Below are positions 23,038-36,400 of a stretch of DNA of 64,000 bases, piece after piece. Numbering within the stretch: position 1 is the first letter of the stretch; each line of letters opens with the position of its first letter. The notes beneath the pieces were generated by a model. It made no database searches and was not told where the DNA came from. It worked only from the letters and a program-made list of their open reading frames with translations. The DNA comes from [Phialemoniopsis] sp. UDSM-2020. Lineage: Eukaryota > Ascomycota > Sordariomycetes > Thyridiales > Thyridiaceae. The DNA is taken from positions 5,270,001-5,334,000 of the forward strand of contig JAEILZ010000001.1 of the NCBI GenBank assembly GCA_018873225.1, written 5' to 3'. Both the position numbers and the translations under genes were made by a program.

Positions 23038-25602
23038 TTTGGTAACAGCGTTGAGCACTACAATGTCTCACTTCTACGTCGATATGCAAATCAAGTCCAA
23101 GACTGACAGCTCTGGGCACATGCACATGGGCAATGTCGTTTTCTCTTTCTAGAAAGGTTGCCGAGCGGCGGCTGGAGATGAGCAACACGTGTGGCTTTCT
23201 CGCAACCATGGCAGGATTTGCGACAGTCAGGCCATTCCATTCCAATGGGCTTCCTTTTTCAGCCAAGGGAGCACCGCCAGCTCGGAACCGAAAGGGTGCT
23301 AACGGTGCAACCCGCGACGGGATCCTGTTCCTCCGAAAGGTATGGAAGGGGATACCTGCTTGCTTTTGCATCGGCGACGTTGTACACAATGGGCAAGCAA
23401 GTCGTATGCAGGGGGAATGTATACGCGGGATCGGGTCGTAAAACCTGCAATGTCGCATATCAGTCCCTGGAAACCATATGACAGCCATCACCGGTACAGT
23501 ATTCCCAGTCGTCACAACACTGTAGCTGAACCAGGGTTCCTGCTTTCTTTTTCGCAGGGATGAGGATCGCAGTCTAAATCTGGAGTAGTGTGATGCGATA
23601 TTTTTTTCTCGCCAATAAGCGAATCTCGTTGCACGCCGCAAGCGCAGACGCAGCTAAGCAGGGATCAAGTCAGGGAGTGAAGGACACGGCACGATTTCCG
23701 GACCCCCACAACCAGTGATACCACACCGTCCAAGGGTTGAGGAGAAGAAAGGTCTACCTAACGGCGGCAGGGTATCCAACGCTGCGTCCACGCTTTTGGC
23801 AAGCCAGACTCGTGGCTTATTTCAAGTGCAAGCTCAATCACATTAAAACGCCCCCGTGTGCATCATCTCGACATGGTTTCCTTGCTCGTTAGGGAAGGAA
23901 ATGGGTGATATGAACCTGGCTATTGGTGACTTCAAGCAAACAAGTCTCAGCTCGTTGATGTATGCGAGGCTTTCCCACGAGCATCCTCTACAGAGTAAGG
24001 GGGAGGCGCAATCACGTATGTGCACTTGTCCAGATATGTCTAGCACGATCACAAATCAATGACAGGTTGATGACACTGCACCTTGTCCTTGTCTCTCTAG
24101 ACAATGAGAACCTCTGCAGGCAAAGGACTCTCCGTGAAGTTGCGCCCGGTCGAGTCGGAGATAGCCATCAGTTGGGACTGGGTCGTCAAAGACGGGGAGT
24201 AGCGTGGATCATTGAGATAATCCTTTCGCCGTTGCGTACCGAATGAATCTGTTTGGATACCAAGCTTGCGATTTTACGTCTATCGTTCACTTTAAATTAC
24301 AGCAATACTTTAGCTTCTCTCTGTAATAGTTCTGGAAAATGGCAATTGTACCAAATTGTCACACACTGGAGGAACATAAAGGCGAAAAGTTGCTGACGGG
24401 ACATATCATAATTCACATCGGAAATCCTTCGACCTGTCTCAGCCCGCCCATCGACGAACCAAGTTGCTGGTGACTGGGCACCCTAAACTTCCTAATTTGA
24501 GATCCTCCGTCTGTAAGGGAGGAAACAGAAGAAATTTGCGAACCATGAACGGGACAGACGTTCTTTCTGGTGGCGGCACCAGCTGGCGAGTGGATTCTTA
24601 AGCAAGACACAGGAGAAATCCCAATCCTTCGTGCTGGTACAACAGTAAATCAAGCCACAACCAAAATCAGCCATGCAAAATGGGCCTGCATGCATAGAAG
24701 GACTGTCACTTGGTCCGTTGTGCAATTCCTGCTCGCTTCGAACTGGCCTTCAAGTACATCAGACCACCGTCGTGACTGAACAATCCTTTACATCGGCCCC
24801 TGCTCAATATTCTGCATGCACAAGCACACACAGTGGCATGCTTGCAACTGGGCAAAATCGGTCTGTTTCTGCTGGGGTGTCCCTGGCTTTCCCATGCGCG
24901 GATCCGGCGCTGGCTTCCGGATCACTTCCCACCCTGGCTGAGACTGGTCTAGCTCGCTCGCAATGCTACCCTCTTCTCGATGCGCCCTGTGCTTGGATCT
25001 CTGGGATTGGTTCCACCATGCTAAAGTCATGCCCTTGTTCCCGGCCGTGTTACTGGCCGCCACGGCCCCTGCCACTCGACTGATTGCCCCTTGTCTGGGG
25101 CATGCTCCCCCGCGCCAACATCTGAACCCTTCCCTGCCGTGCCTGCAATTAGACACTGTCTTGAAGAATTTCATACCAGCCAAATGGTACGCTACCTAGC
25201 TTTTACAGGCCTCTCTCACCAGTGTACTTGGCCTGTATTGACAGGGAGTTGGGGGGCGTTTGTTACCTTTCGTGCCTGGCCAGACCTTGCCCACGGAGAA
25301 GATGTCAGGATGAGGCAAAATGCTCGTGGTTTCGATGTTGTTGGTTGCATCGAAGCGAATGCCCGTAATAAAATGCCGGCCCGCAGGAAACCCGGATGCT
25401 TCAAAAAGATTGCGGAATCCTGTCTGTGCTGATGTGCCTCTGCTGCCAACATTGTTGTGCCCTCGAGCGTTTCCTCTTTTTTTTCCTTCCTTGCCTTCGC
25501 TTTTCTTGACTGAGTACATTTCTCTCGTTCCCCTGCCTGCAGCTTTGTTTCATCCGCTTATACCTCATCACGCTGCATCTTCCTACCAACCGCTCGGCAG
25601 CC
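23038..25602. other. Long intergenic region, no gene recognised
   Basis: About 2.57 kb with no supportable gene. Longest frames on either strand are of low quality and do not join by plausible introns. An A/T-richer stretch lies around 24245-24420. A pyrimidine-rich tract at about 25470-25550, just before the transporter start at 25603, looks like the CT-rich core-promoter element usual in filamentous fungi. Confidence 0.5.
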
Positions 25603-27617
25603 ATGAATGCAGGCGGCACTTCATCGCCTACAGGCAAATCGGCCGAAGGCGTGAGTCCTAGCCCGCCGTCGTCGCTGCACCGTCCGAGCGTGTCCGAGAA
25701 GCCCACGGCGGCCACAGCGACGCAGCAACGGGATGGCTCCGCGAGCGAAGATCTCAACGATGAGCCAAGGCCGCATCTGCACGCAAAGACCTTTCTCGCG
25801 GTCTTTGCCGTGTGCTTGATCTATTTCGTGCAGATCGTCAACGTCGTTGGTGCTGGAGCTGTAAGTCATTTCCCTTTTCACTTGATCTACGATCTGGATA
25901 TGCCCGCATGTCTGTGAGTCCGGCAGTTGGGGTCGTTGGCTGACGCGTTGCTTGCTTTTCTCTTCCCGTGTCACAGCAAACCAACACAATTGCCATCACG
26001 CTCAACGGCACGGCAAGTTCAGTGTGGCTGTCCTCGCCTATCGCCATTGTCACGGCCATCCTCAGCCCTATCGTTTCACAGGCGGCTGACTACTGGGGCC
26101 GTCGATGGTTCCTCGTCATCCTTACCTTCCTCGGCGCCGTCGGCTCGATCGTCGTCGCCCGTGCGACGTCGATGAACATGGCGATCGCCGGGTTCGCCAT
26201 TACGGGCCTGTCATACGGCGCACAGCCGCTGTTGCATGCTGTCAGCGCGGAGGTCCTCCCGCGTCGCTATCGCTCCTGGGGCCAGGCCGCTGATCTCACG
26301 TCCATGGGCTTTGGCGGTGTCGTGGCCCTCATGGTTGGCGGGGCCTTCAGTCGTGTCCCCAATGCTCCTTCTGAAGGGTTCCGCAACTACTGGTACATGA
26401 CGACCGCTCTATTTGCCGTCGCCTCCCTTCTCACCCTGCTCCTCTACAACCCTCCCCCTACCGCCCGGCAGCTGGACTTTACCTTTGCCGAGAAGCTCGG
26501 GAAGCTGGACTGGGTGGGCTACTTCCTGCTCACCGCCGGCATCCTGCTCTTCTGCATCGGCCTGTCGTGGTCCCAGAACCCCTTCCCCTGGTCCAATCCC
26601 CATGTCTCGGCCACGTTTGCCGTGGGACTCTTCCTCATGGTCCTGCTAGGCGTCTACGAGACCTTCTTCAAGAAGGACGGCATGTTCCACCACTCCCTAT
26701 TCGGCAACCGCAACTTCGCACTGTCCATGGTCTGCTTGTTCTGCGAGGGCCTGGCCTTCTTCGCCGCGAACCAGTACTTTGCCTTCCAGGCGGGCGTGCT
26801 GTATGAGACTGATGCCCTACGTGTGGGTGTCCGGTACATGATCACCATGATCGTCTCAATCGTAGCCGCCTTGGCTGCCGGTCTCTACTGTGCCATCACC
26901 AAGAAGGCTCGCTGGATCACTGTTCTGGCTTTCCTGATCTTTGTGGCTTTCTTTGCCTGCATGGCCAACACAAATGAGACGAGCGGCAATGCAGTCTGGG
27001 GTTACCCCGTGCTTCTGGGTACGGCCATGGGGCTTGTGTTGTGCACGATTGTCACCTTGGCTCAGCTGTCCACTCCTCCTGAGCTCATCGCCATCACATC
27101 CGGCATGTCTATCGGCATTCGATCTCTTGGTGGCTCGGTTGGTCTTGCCATCTGTAAGTTGCTGCACAAGTACGAACCTTCTGGGGCGTAGGCTAATACA
27201 TTATTAGACAATGCACTCTTCACTGATGCGATGGGTCATCTCGGCGACAACATTGCCAAGGCAGTCATGCCACTGGGTCTCCCTCCCACCTCCATCGGTC
27301 CCTTCATCGGTGCTCTGGCCGCCCATGACGACGCTGCGCTTTTTCAGATCCCCGGCGTCACTCCGCAGATCGTCCAGGCCGGCGCGGGTGCCCTTCTCGG
27401 GACCTACGTCAAGGGCTTCCAGCACGTGTGGATCGCGGCCGCTTGTTTTGTCGCCGTTGCGACGATCGGTAAGTGAACCAAAGACAAGTACAAGTGTACA
27501 TTGCTAATCCTCGGCCCTTTTGTCACAGTTGCCGTGTTCCTGAAGGACCCTACTAAGGAGTTCACCATGCACATCGATGCTCCTGTGGAGAAAGAAGAGG
27601 AGCTCTACGGTCATTGA
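25603..27617 (+). CDS. MFS transporter, TRI12 / 14-spanner DHA2-like
   Basis: Exons 25603-25860, 25977-27153, 27208-27468 and 27529-27617 give 594 residues. After a Ser/Thr/Pro-rich cytosolic N-terminus of about 60 residues come about 14 hydrophobic segments. The signature QAADYWGRRWFLVI between TM2 and TM3 is the MFS motif A loop, and VLPRRYRSWGQAADL resembles the TRI12 (trichothecene-efflux-pump) and siderophore-transporter group. A charged C-terminus ends EKEEELYGH. It is probably a plasma-membrane proton-coupled exporter or siderophore carrier; family relatives cover both. No biosynthetic gene lies beside it: both flanks are roughly 2.5 kb without genes. Confidence 0.88.
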
Positions 27618-30035
27618 GCGGAGACGCGATTGTTTATCTGCGGCCCTGCTGATCGTAAACTTGGCAAGATATTGGTCTCTCGTGCCGTCAAAATATAGTG
27701 GTTGCTGTGTATAAAGATGTCACAGCAGCTCAGTGCGTATATTAGAACCGTCAGTACTAGCTTTGTAATAGATCTTCCTTTCGAGAATGCACACATCCAT
27801 CCTGCCACGCGTCTGCAGGCGCGGGTCTCAAAAGCGCTCTTGCGTGTCATTGTGTTCGTGCGCGACTGATATTGTGCCGCCCTCATCCACGTGCAAGGCA
27901 GTGGGAAGGGGGAATGAGACGTCTCTTCCGGAGACTGATGAGATTTCTTGCTCACTAAGGTAGTAGGATGATTTGGCTTCAAGATTAGATACCTGACAAG
28001 GAAGGGAACATGTGTGTCGGGGGACCATGGACCCCGAGCAGGGGTATGAGCAATGATCAGTCAACAAAAAGCCTGCGCACTGTATGGGCAGCCAGGGATG
28101 GCAAAGCGATGTTGCGTCCAGCTCCACAGGGGGTCAACGCTCCCTAGTCCGGCTCCATGAGTTAATCGAGTACGAGGGGAGATGAGACCCTTACTTGGAA
28201 GGATTCTGGTGTTTCTTTTGTGTGCAGGCGCACTAATCTGCTTCCAGAAAGTCGCTCGAATCCAATGTTTGCACTGCACGACGCCACACATAAGCGATAT
28301 GATTGTTTTGTCTATTTTAGGAGACTAGAGTACTTGTACCGCTGAACAATTCGATGAGATGCCTATTCAGTCTGTCTGGTGGAGACTTGAAGAGAGGATT
28401 TCGCTTGTGATTTTGGCTGAATGTCACCGAGTTCAGCATAGGTAAAAACTGAGAAATTCGCGGACTGGACTTGCGGGCTGGCACGCGAGACGGAACTGGG
28501 ACAAAGACCATTGGTACAGGCTTGCCAATGCATGACTGAACTACCGGACTCGATCCCCAGAAGCAAGTGCATTCCAATGCCGTTTGGAGAGGGAAGTAAG
28601 GTGGAAGATTTTCAGCTGTGACGCCACCAACGGTCAGATCATTGCTTCTTCCTGTCCGCCTGGGGCCAAGCAAATGGAGCATACAGATCTCGCCAAGAGC
28701 ACAAGCTCTGTACGAAAAGTTCCGTGCTCGGCAGGTGGTTCCGTGGGACAGCTTCGGACAATGAGACGGGAAGTGTTCCATTTCCGCCCTGCCGAAGCAG
28801 AATAGCACCTACGCCACAATGGTACTGAAAAGACGGCCCGTTGCTTCCTGGCAATACCAAACTTGCTCGTCACCGCGGGTGACGCTGACGCGACCTCTAC
28901 GTCTAGAAGAATCCTACTGCCCAAGACAGGACTCTTTTCGCAGACCGTTGAGTAAGGACGTGCGGAAATTAGGACCTTCTTGCAGCGCTGTCCAAGACAC
29001 TGCTCGACACGAATGAGAAAATCTCACCAATGGCATCAAAGTGGCGGTTTGCAAGCTGTCGGGACTAGACGCAATAGAGCTTAGACGTGTCTTGCCGCGA
29101 CGCGGGATGTTACTTGTCAAGCATTGGCTAACTCGACTTGCTTTCTCGTCACCTTTCTTTTGCGCTCCCGAACTCCGACGGGCCATTGTGATGCTTTCCA
29201 TGCGAGAAAAGAGGCGCAAAACCCTTCTTCGTGATGACACTTCGAAACACGTCGTTCCCCGGTTCCATGAGCTTAATTAAATCTTTCTGACTGGCTTTAT
29301 GCCCTGAACATCAACGTTCGAGCTACGACCGGGTTCAGGGTGTACCTGGCTTGGACACATGTGATGGGTCGATGATGGGGAGGGTGTGCAAGGGGCAGGG
29401 AAAAGGATTTAGCGTGCCTCTAGTTGATGATGGGGTAGCATCCCCGTTCCTTGTCAAGACCCCCACAGCGGGAGCCAGGGAGGACCGGATTCATGATCGA
29501 CTGGACCACCCACCATCCCCGGGGAGATGATCTCAAGACCCTAGATCCCAGCCCACCTTGAGGGAGAGAGCCAAGCACACCACCATTCCCTCGCCTGACA
29601 TACCGACTGGCTCTCTTCCTGCACCGGATGCTGACCCTGTTGCATTCTCAGATCCTTGTCCAGGGGAACGACGAGATTGATGCTGGTACGGTAACCCTAC
29701 CTTCAGACACACATCCGGCCACCGGCTTGGCTCGCTAGCTGACAGATAGCTTTGCCGTCAAAGAAGCTGTGCGCCTGAAAAGAGTTGTACCTGCGGATAT
29801 GCACCTCATGAAACGACCCTCGAAAGACGACCCGACAGAAGTACAAACCTGCTCTGGTGGGGGGCTGGTCGGCAATCCCTCGTGGGCAGATCATCTCCTC
29901 CGGTCTTGAGCTGCATATACATAGACAGGTCGACCATGACGACTGGCCTCGCTTGATCTTGCTTCTGTCCTCTGTTGAACTCTAGCCCAACCTCTGCTAC
30001 AGCTCAACAGGAAGAGCTGTTGACACGAACGCGCG
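27618..30035. other. Long intergenic region, no gene recognised
   Basis: About 2.4 kb between the TRI12-type transporter and the PTH11-like gene. Frames of up to about 163 codons exist but are without domains or splice support. The last 500 bases carry several CCCC and GGGG runs and should include the promoter of the receptor gene. I see no RNA gene or clear repeat. Confidence 0.5.
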
Positions 30036-31590
30036 ATGTATATCGCTCCACCAGCGCTGCCGGCGGTAGTCGTCGACTTCATCTTTACTGGACTTGCTCT
30101 GATCTTTGTGCTCTTGCGGCTGGCTACGCGAGCATTCATGATCAAGAATGTAGGCGCGGAAGATTATCTGATTCTTGCGGCCATGGTAAGTCCCATCCTT
30201 TTCATGTTCTTTCGAATCCTGCCAATTATCCCCAGACGACCTGAGCTTTACTTCGGGGTTTCTTTTGTGGAGGAGCGAGGGCCGTGCCGACCCTGTCATG
30301 ACGGGCATCTGAATGCTAAGAGATCTCGTGGGACGCACCCATGAACCTGTCGATCACTTCCTGATGTGAGCGACAACATTGCTGACTCCTCGTTCTTGCT
30401 GTGCAGGCCACTTCTGTCGGGTTCCTGGCCTGTGTGATGCTGCGTAAGTCTGCCTTATCTTTCAACATTTGGTGCGACCCCAAGCTAACCTCTGTGTCAA
30501 TTGACAGAAGTTGACCATGGACTCGGCCGACCTGTCCCCTTTGAAGAGGCTCCTCTGTTTCTGCAAGCACTCTGGATCACCGTCCCGATATATAACCTCG
30601 CCCTGATCCTCTGCAAGCTCTCCATCGTCGTTCAGTGCTACCGCATCTTCCGAACCTCGGCGGTCCAAAAGTTTCTCAAGATCTACTTTGTCATCCTCGT
30701 CATATACGGGCTATGGACCTTCTTCAGCTCCATCTTTGTGTGCATCCCTGCGTCTGGGTATTGGCAGCCGATCCCCAGGCCAGGTGATCGCTGCATGAAC
30801 AGAAACCACCTGACGTACTCGAACGCCGCGCTCAACATCATCAGCGACTTCATCATCGTTGCCGTGCCGATTCCGCTCCTTCGAAAGCTCCAGATCCCGA
30901 GAAAACAAAAGTACATTTTGATGGGCGTCTTTGGCGTCGGCGTGTTTGCGTCGGTCATGTCCATTGTCCGGCTGAACTCGCTGTTCGAGATAGGCCGCAC
31001 GCCTGTCGAGAAGCAGTCCAGTAAGATTTCTCTACTATATCCCATGCCACATATTTTCAAGGGTGTTAATCATCGACTTGACAGTTGCCGGCGTCAACAT
31101 CGCCATCTGGTCCTGCATCGAGATCAACGTGGGCATCATGTGCGCGTCGGTGCCCGCCCTGAAACCCATGGTCGCCCGCGTCTTCCCCAAGCTGCTCCTC
31201 TCCGACATATACTCGCGCACCAAGCGCTACTACGGCAACAGCAACGGGTCAGGCAACCATGGAGGCGGGCGAAGCCGCAAGGGTACACGCGGAGGCGGCG
31301 GGACGGGCGTTTTGTCCAGCACGAAGCCACAGGACATGGATGCTTCGTCTTCGTCTGCCACCAGCTCGACTACAAACAATAAAAAGACCGAGATCAAGGT
31401 CGTACAGTCGTTCGAGATGAAGAGCGTATCCGGGGGCTTAGACAAGGATATGAGCGGCGGCGTCGGCGATGATGGCAAGAATAGTAGAGACGGCAGCGAG
31501 AATGGGCTTGTGGCAAGCTCGTGGCAGGCCGATTGCTACTCGACGGCTGGGCATAACAATCGTGTGGTGAAGGGACGCGAGTTGGTATGA
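30036..31590 (+). CDS. PTH11-like / rhodopsin-domain integral membrane protein
   Basis: Exons 30036-30185, 30407-30443, 30508-31020 and 31085-31590 give 401 residues. The first intron is long for the window (221 nt) and exon 2 only 37 nt. The fungal rhodopsin-like domain is clear: TRAFMIKNVGAEDYLILAAM in TM2, HGLGRPV in the loop, ICKLSIVVQCYRIF-type TM3, CMNRNHLTYSNAALNIISDF and the TM7-region IWSCIEINVGIMCASVPALKP, about seven membrane spans in all. A hydrophilic Gly/Ser/Asn-rich tail of about 120 residues follows. There is no CFEM domain at the N-terminus. Relatives such as Pth11 act in surface sensing, but most family members have no known ligand. Confidence 0.88.
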
Positions 31591-33493
31591 TGATTGAGTG
31601 AGATATGTAGTTGACATGCTGCATACCCTTTGTCTGTTATGTTTCAAACTTAGCGATAGATGAGCCATGGCCGACCTAGGTCGTAGATTAGACTTTTAGC
31701 ACGCTATATACCCATAGTTAGGCTCGGAACACAAATTACACTGTCTAGAGCCTTTGCTGTTCCCATGTTGGTCTTCTAGGAGCTAAGAGTCTCACGCATG
31801 CGTTCATGTGGTGGCCTGCTGACGGAAACGTCAAAGTGCAAAGTAACAAGGATATCATTAGATATTATCAACGAACAAGAAACAACCCTGGGAACTGTCA
31901 AAAAACAATGATCTCGCTCAAAGCTCTTAGCTGATATGGATCTCGCTTCGAGCTTATCACTGGTAATACGGTATGCATCAGGTGATATAGCGATGTGGCG
32001 CTAAGATGAGGAGAATTACTATGCGTGCATCATATCCATCAAGCTAGGAAAAGCAATACATTGTAAATTCAGAATACTATCTCCGTATTTACGCTAGAAG
32101 GGTGGGAAGAGAACAAAAACCATCCCTGAGGAATTGTTGTACATGCATGAACCCGCCCAACGTAGACCGTTGCGCACAGAGACTCAACTGTGTGCCATGT
32201 TTATCAGTATGATGCGTCCCTGTATGACGACTGTCCGGTCTTCCCAATCCTCCCTCATATTTATAGGGCACAAGAACCGACAAACATCCTTCATCCTTGC
32301 CGCTTGGTGCATTCCTGCTCCTGCCTCCTGTGCCGTGCCTCTTGTTCTTCACACCCTACTCCACCAAAGGTCGTCCTCATATCTCGCGGCAGTTTCGAAC
32401 TTCTAGTCCTCAAGTTGTTCGTGGAAGAGTCCGTCGTCACACTTACGATACAAGTTAAGTAACTCATTGGGATCGAATTATTCTTTCCGGAGCACCTTCT
32501 CGAGGAGTTTGCAAAAGGATGTTGCGCAGGGCCGATGAGTATCCGCGTTATCGATGTTATGCTTCGGGCACTTGAAAAGCAAGGAATATGCTTCCAGGAC
32601 TGCTCAATTATTAGAACTTCGAGGCTCTCGAGTGCAATGCGATGCTCTGCTTGGAGGAGCGCTTCGATCATATTGTCCAGGGTTGAAACGGCCCCATCCA
32701 TTTCCAGCTCAGCACTCTGAATGCCCCTCAGCAGTTTGCTAGTCCACACCGTAGCATATCGAAAGTTTGGTCGGGCATGTCATGGACTCTCAAGATTCCG
32801 TGTTGCGATGTATAGACTGACCAATTCGGACAAGAAAAGCCTGTCAGTGGCTTTATCGATGTCGAAGTGTAACGGTCCGCAAGTCTTTCAGGATTGATGG
32901 TATCAAACCTGGGTGACGGGAAATACATGAATTTCTCTGTGCAAAGTCAGACGACTGTATCAAAAGACTTCTATGGGAAAAACACTTCTAGGCAAATCTC
33001 CTACCACCATTTACGTCCCCCTAGACGGCACATGTCAGCATAGGGGCTAGTCCTGCACTGCATAGGATCCAGCTTTAGCACATTCATATCAGCATTCTTT
33101 TGCAGATTAACAGACCCGCACATGCCGTTGCGATGATTGAATTGTCGATTGAACAAGTGCCCGCATTATTGCAGCCCTGACAGATCATGTTCAACAAGAC
33201 ACAAATGTACTCGTATAGAGATGATAGGGGTAAATAACACACAGCGTGAAATGGGGAAAGTCTAGTACATCGTCCCTCGTGGTGCACCAGGCAACTTGCT
33301 CAAGTTTGGAAAGTGTTGGTGGTATCTATCTGATGTTCGCTCACACTCGATGCTCGATGCCAGGTTTTCACACGTACTCAACATCTCGGAGCCGCTCACT
33401 AGTTGGCGTCAACTTTCCTATGTGGTCTAACTGTTCAGAGACTTGACTCTTCTGGCTCCTGAAGTGTTTGAGCATGAGTGAACAGACCAAGGT
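31591..33493. other. Intergenic region with a decayed coding relic
   Basis: About 1.9 kb between the PTH11-like gene and the GH55 gene. Apart from the relic at about 32403-32890 I see no gene. The stretch 31840-32090 is A/T-rich. Confidence 0.45.
32403..32890 (-). pseudogene. Decayed fragment of an unrecognised protein
   Basis: On the minus strand a protein-like reading runs from about 32875 to about 32575, through blocks such as FLSELVSLYIATRNLESP and SAELEMDGAVSTLDNMIEAL. It is interrupted by TGA at 32780-32782. At about 32575 the sensible reading moves to another frame (KCPKHNIDNADTHRPC, then VLRKE), is stopped by TAA at 32478-32480, and continues in that frame (FDPNELLNLYRKC) to TAG at 32403. 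Both internal stops could come from single C-to-T changes (CGA to TGA, CAA to TAA), the type of change made by RIP. No start codon or promoter is evident. The family is unknown; calling it a relic is inference. Confidence 0.35.
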
Positions 33494-36400
33494 TTAAGAC
33501 CAAAGCCACACACTCAATCTATTTGAACCACCACATTTCTGATTTGCATCTCCAGTGCATCCCATGTTGCAGTCTCCTTCGGAAGCAGCGGTACTGGTTG
33601 AATGCAATTCATGACCACACCAGCATTCACTCATGTACTCCATTCCAAACATGACGAAGCCAGATTGCAAGCAGTATGTTGCGCATGCCTCCATTGTCAT
33701 GGCAGTCTGGTCGACAATCGACGCGCCACCAAGAGCGCGCGCACCATCCCCTTCTGTATAGCAACCTTGGTATGTTCTGTCTTTGACATCCGGTGTGTTG
33801 GGTGCTGGGGTCAAAGCTGGCTTCCCAGAGGCGGTTCCGTAGAGACTGAGGCGGTTGCCAGCACCGCAGATGGCATCCTGGTTTCCGCTGCATTGCATGT
33901 TGCATTGAGTCTCGAAGGTTGGGAATGAACCAGGACCCAGAGTGTCCCCACAGTAGCACTCGCTTCCATACTCGATACCAAATATAGAGTATCCGCTGCA
34001 GAATGCAGCGCATGATTCCACAGACATCGAAGATCCATCCGCAAAAGTCTTGCCAGAGAGCGCTCGCTGACCAATTGCCTCGGTATAGCAGCCGTAATAC
34101 TGATAGGGTGCAGGCGTTGATGTCGGAGTTGCTACCTGCGTGTCGCTTGTAATAGTTGACGAAATCTCGCCGTCCGAGGTAGATGATGCAGTCTCTGTTT
34201 CCGAGTTCGTTGTGGTCGCCGAAGTACTTGACACTGAGGTCCAGGTCGAGCCAATAGTGGCAGAGACGTAATACGTTGTGGTCACCGAAACTGGCTCATC
34301 TAATGAGTGGTCGTAATCCCAATTATACATCGGTAGTACGCAGTATTCCCGTCCCACGACAATATCATCCGTACAGGTATCAATACTCTTCAGCCCAGTG
34401 TTGACCTGCAGAAGGATGTCGATAGTTGTCGGGCCCTTGATTGCCATGGCAACGCAAGTGTCGCCAGGTTTGGCAACGTACCAGCCTCCGCATTTGTGAG
34501 AGATTGTGCCATCGGCGACCAAAGCATATGATGTTGGTTCAGCGAATGTAGTCGCGTACCCGCTACCTTCTCTGATATTGAAAGAACCACCTGATCCAGT
34601 GAGGTTATGGACGCCATTTTGGGGGGCGAGGCAGATCACCCGCCCATAGGCATCATTACTGGCTGTAATGAGATTCGTACACGCTGAGTCAATCCATGGA
34701 TTGTATCGCCGCGTATCCCCCCATTGAAGGCTACTATGTGTCATCTCCAGAGTTAAGCAGTCGTCTTCGGGTTGCAAAACATATGTTTCTGCACAAACAA
34801 GTGGTAGACAGAGAACCTTTCCGGGTAAAATGTCACTGCAATCCGAGATGTTAGCTGTATTACCCATGAAGAGGGCGGCCGATGCGACGGATTGATCGAG
34901 AGCAATCGAATCGCATGTATCACCTTCTCTGCTGACGTATGTGCGACCAAGCGGGCAAGGAGGAAGCTCAGGGACCGGGGTCAATGTTTGTGGGACGGTA
35001 GTGTTGAACGAAGTGCCGCAGCGCTCGTTGATGTATCGAAGGCGGTTTTCGTAAAATTCGTCGTATTGTGAATATGCGGTTCTCTGCATCATCGACATTC
35101 GCTCAGTGTAGCAAAATGAACATATTTCGGGTGTCGGCATATCGACGATCTCGGTTACGTTTGTGAATTCAATAATTTGGTCTTTACCGAAGTCGACTGA
35201 GGTCAGAATAACAGCGCAACGAAAATGGTGGAGAAGGCTTACCATTGCAGAAGCGTCCACTAGTCGGGTCTCGGAGGCAGGTCTCATTGAGCCCTGCCCA
35301 GATCCTGCCTCCTAACAAAGTTGGGATAATTTCCCCGTCAAGGATATAACCTCTGCATCCGGCATCCACGTCCGCGAACCATGCTGCTAGACTCTCACTA
35401 CAACTGCCATCACAGACTGACTCTGTCAATGTGTCGTTCCCAAGCGAGCCTCGATAACCGCGTCGGATAAACTTTTCAACAAAGTCGTCGCACTCTATCA
35501 CCCTGGTGAGTGCTACCCGACACGTCTCTGGATATTGTTCAGGCATATCGTCGATGTCCGCAAGCGTATAGATCTGGAACCCCTTGAATCGTCGTTTGCC
35601 GCTGGTTTGTTCCGCGCCCTGGAGCCACGCAAGGATAGATGATAGAAATCCGTTCTTGTTTCCAGTTGCCAAGGTCGGGGTACTGAGCAGCGGCGACACC
35701 ATCTCGACAATAGCTTTGGTACAAAGATTGTAAACCCAGAGGTCAAAACTCTGCACAACCTCAAATCCTTTTTGTTGGCAGTCTTCAGTTTTTAGACATG
35801 TTTGAGAATAGTCAGAAAACCAAGAGTATAGACCGGCTCCTAGGATATAGACAGTGGTCGAGTCGACAATACGAACGGCCCAAGACAGACTACAGCCGAC
35901 GCTTTGGCAATCCGTGAATGTTGGATCGTTGGCGAAGAGTCCGGTCTGAAACGGAATGGGTGCTTGGGGCTTCGGCTGGTAGTACGGGGACTCCGTCTGT
36001 ATCATGCTCATTAAGATGTTCTTAGCACCAGAGACCTGGTACTGGTAAAGAACACAATGCTCAACAGAAGTCCCCCATAGCCAGGCAAGGTCACTCTCGA
36101 CCAAAAGACCGCGACCAGCATAAATGTCTATTTGATCCTGTGTGACTTTGCTGTATCATATATTAGCAAAGCGAAGAACAAGCCAGAGGGCAAGGTCAAG
36201 TTCACGTACTCCATGTCATGATCAGCAGTCCAAATCCACACGTTCTCCAAATATGCAGTAGACTTGGGCGCCAGGTGCATCAGGAGTGAGGCAGCCTTGC
36301 AATCAGGGTTGACCTGACCAGTCTGCTTGGGACAATGCTCTTTTTGTAACCCCGAGCCTTGTGCTCCACCGACGCGGATATGTGAATCTGTGATGCCGTG

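Noticed and set aside
22862..23641. 259-codon minus frame upstream of the monooxygenase
   Set aside because: Overlaps the monooxygenase N-terminal exon in another frame, lacks an ATG-based model and has no recognisable features.
28317..28808. 163-codon minus frame in the gap after the TRI12-type transporter
   Set aside because: No domain, no splice support, and composition like random translation.
30683..31060. 125-codon minus frame over the PTH11-like gene
   Set aside because: Antisense shadow of membrane-spanning segments.
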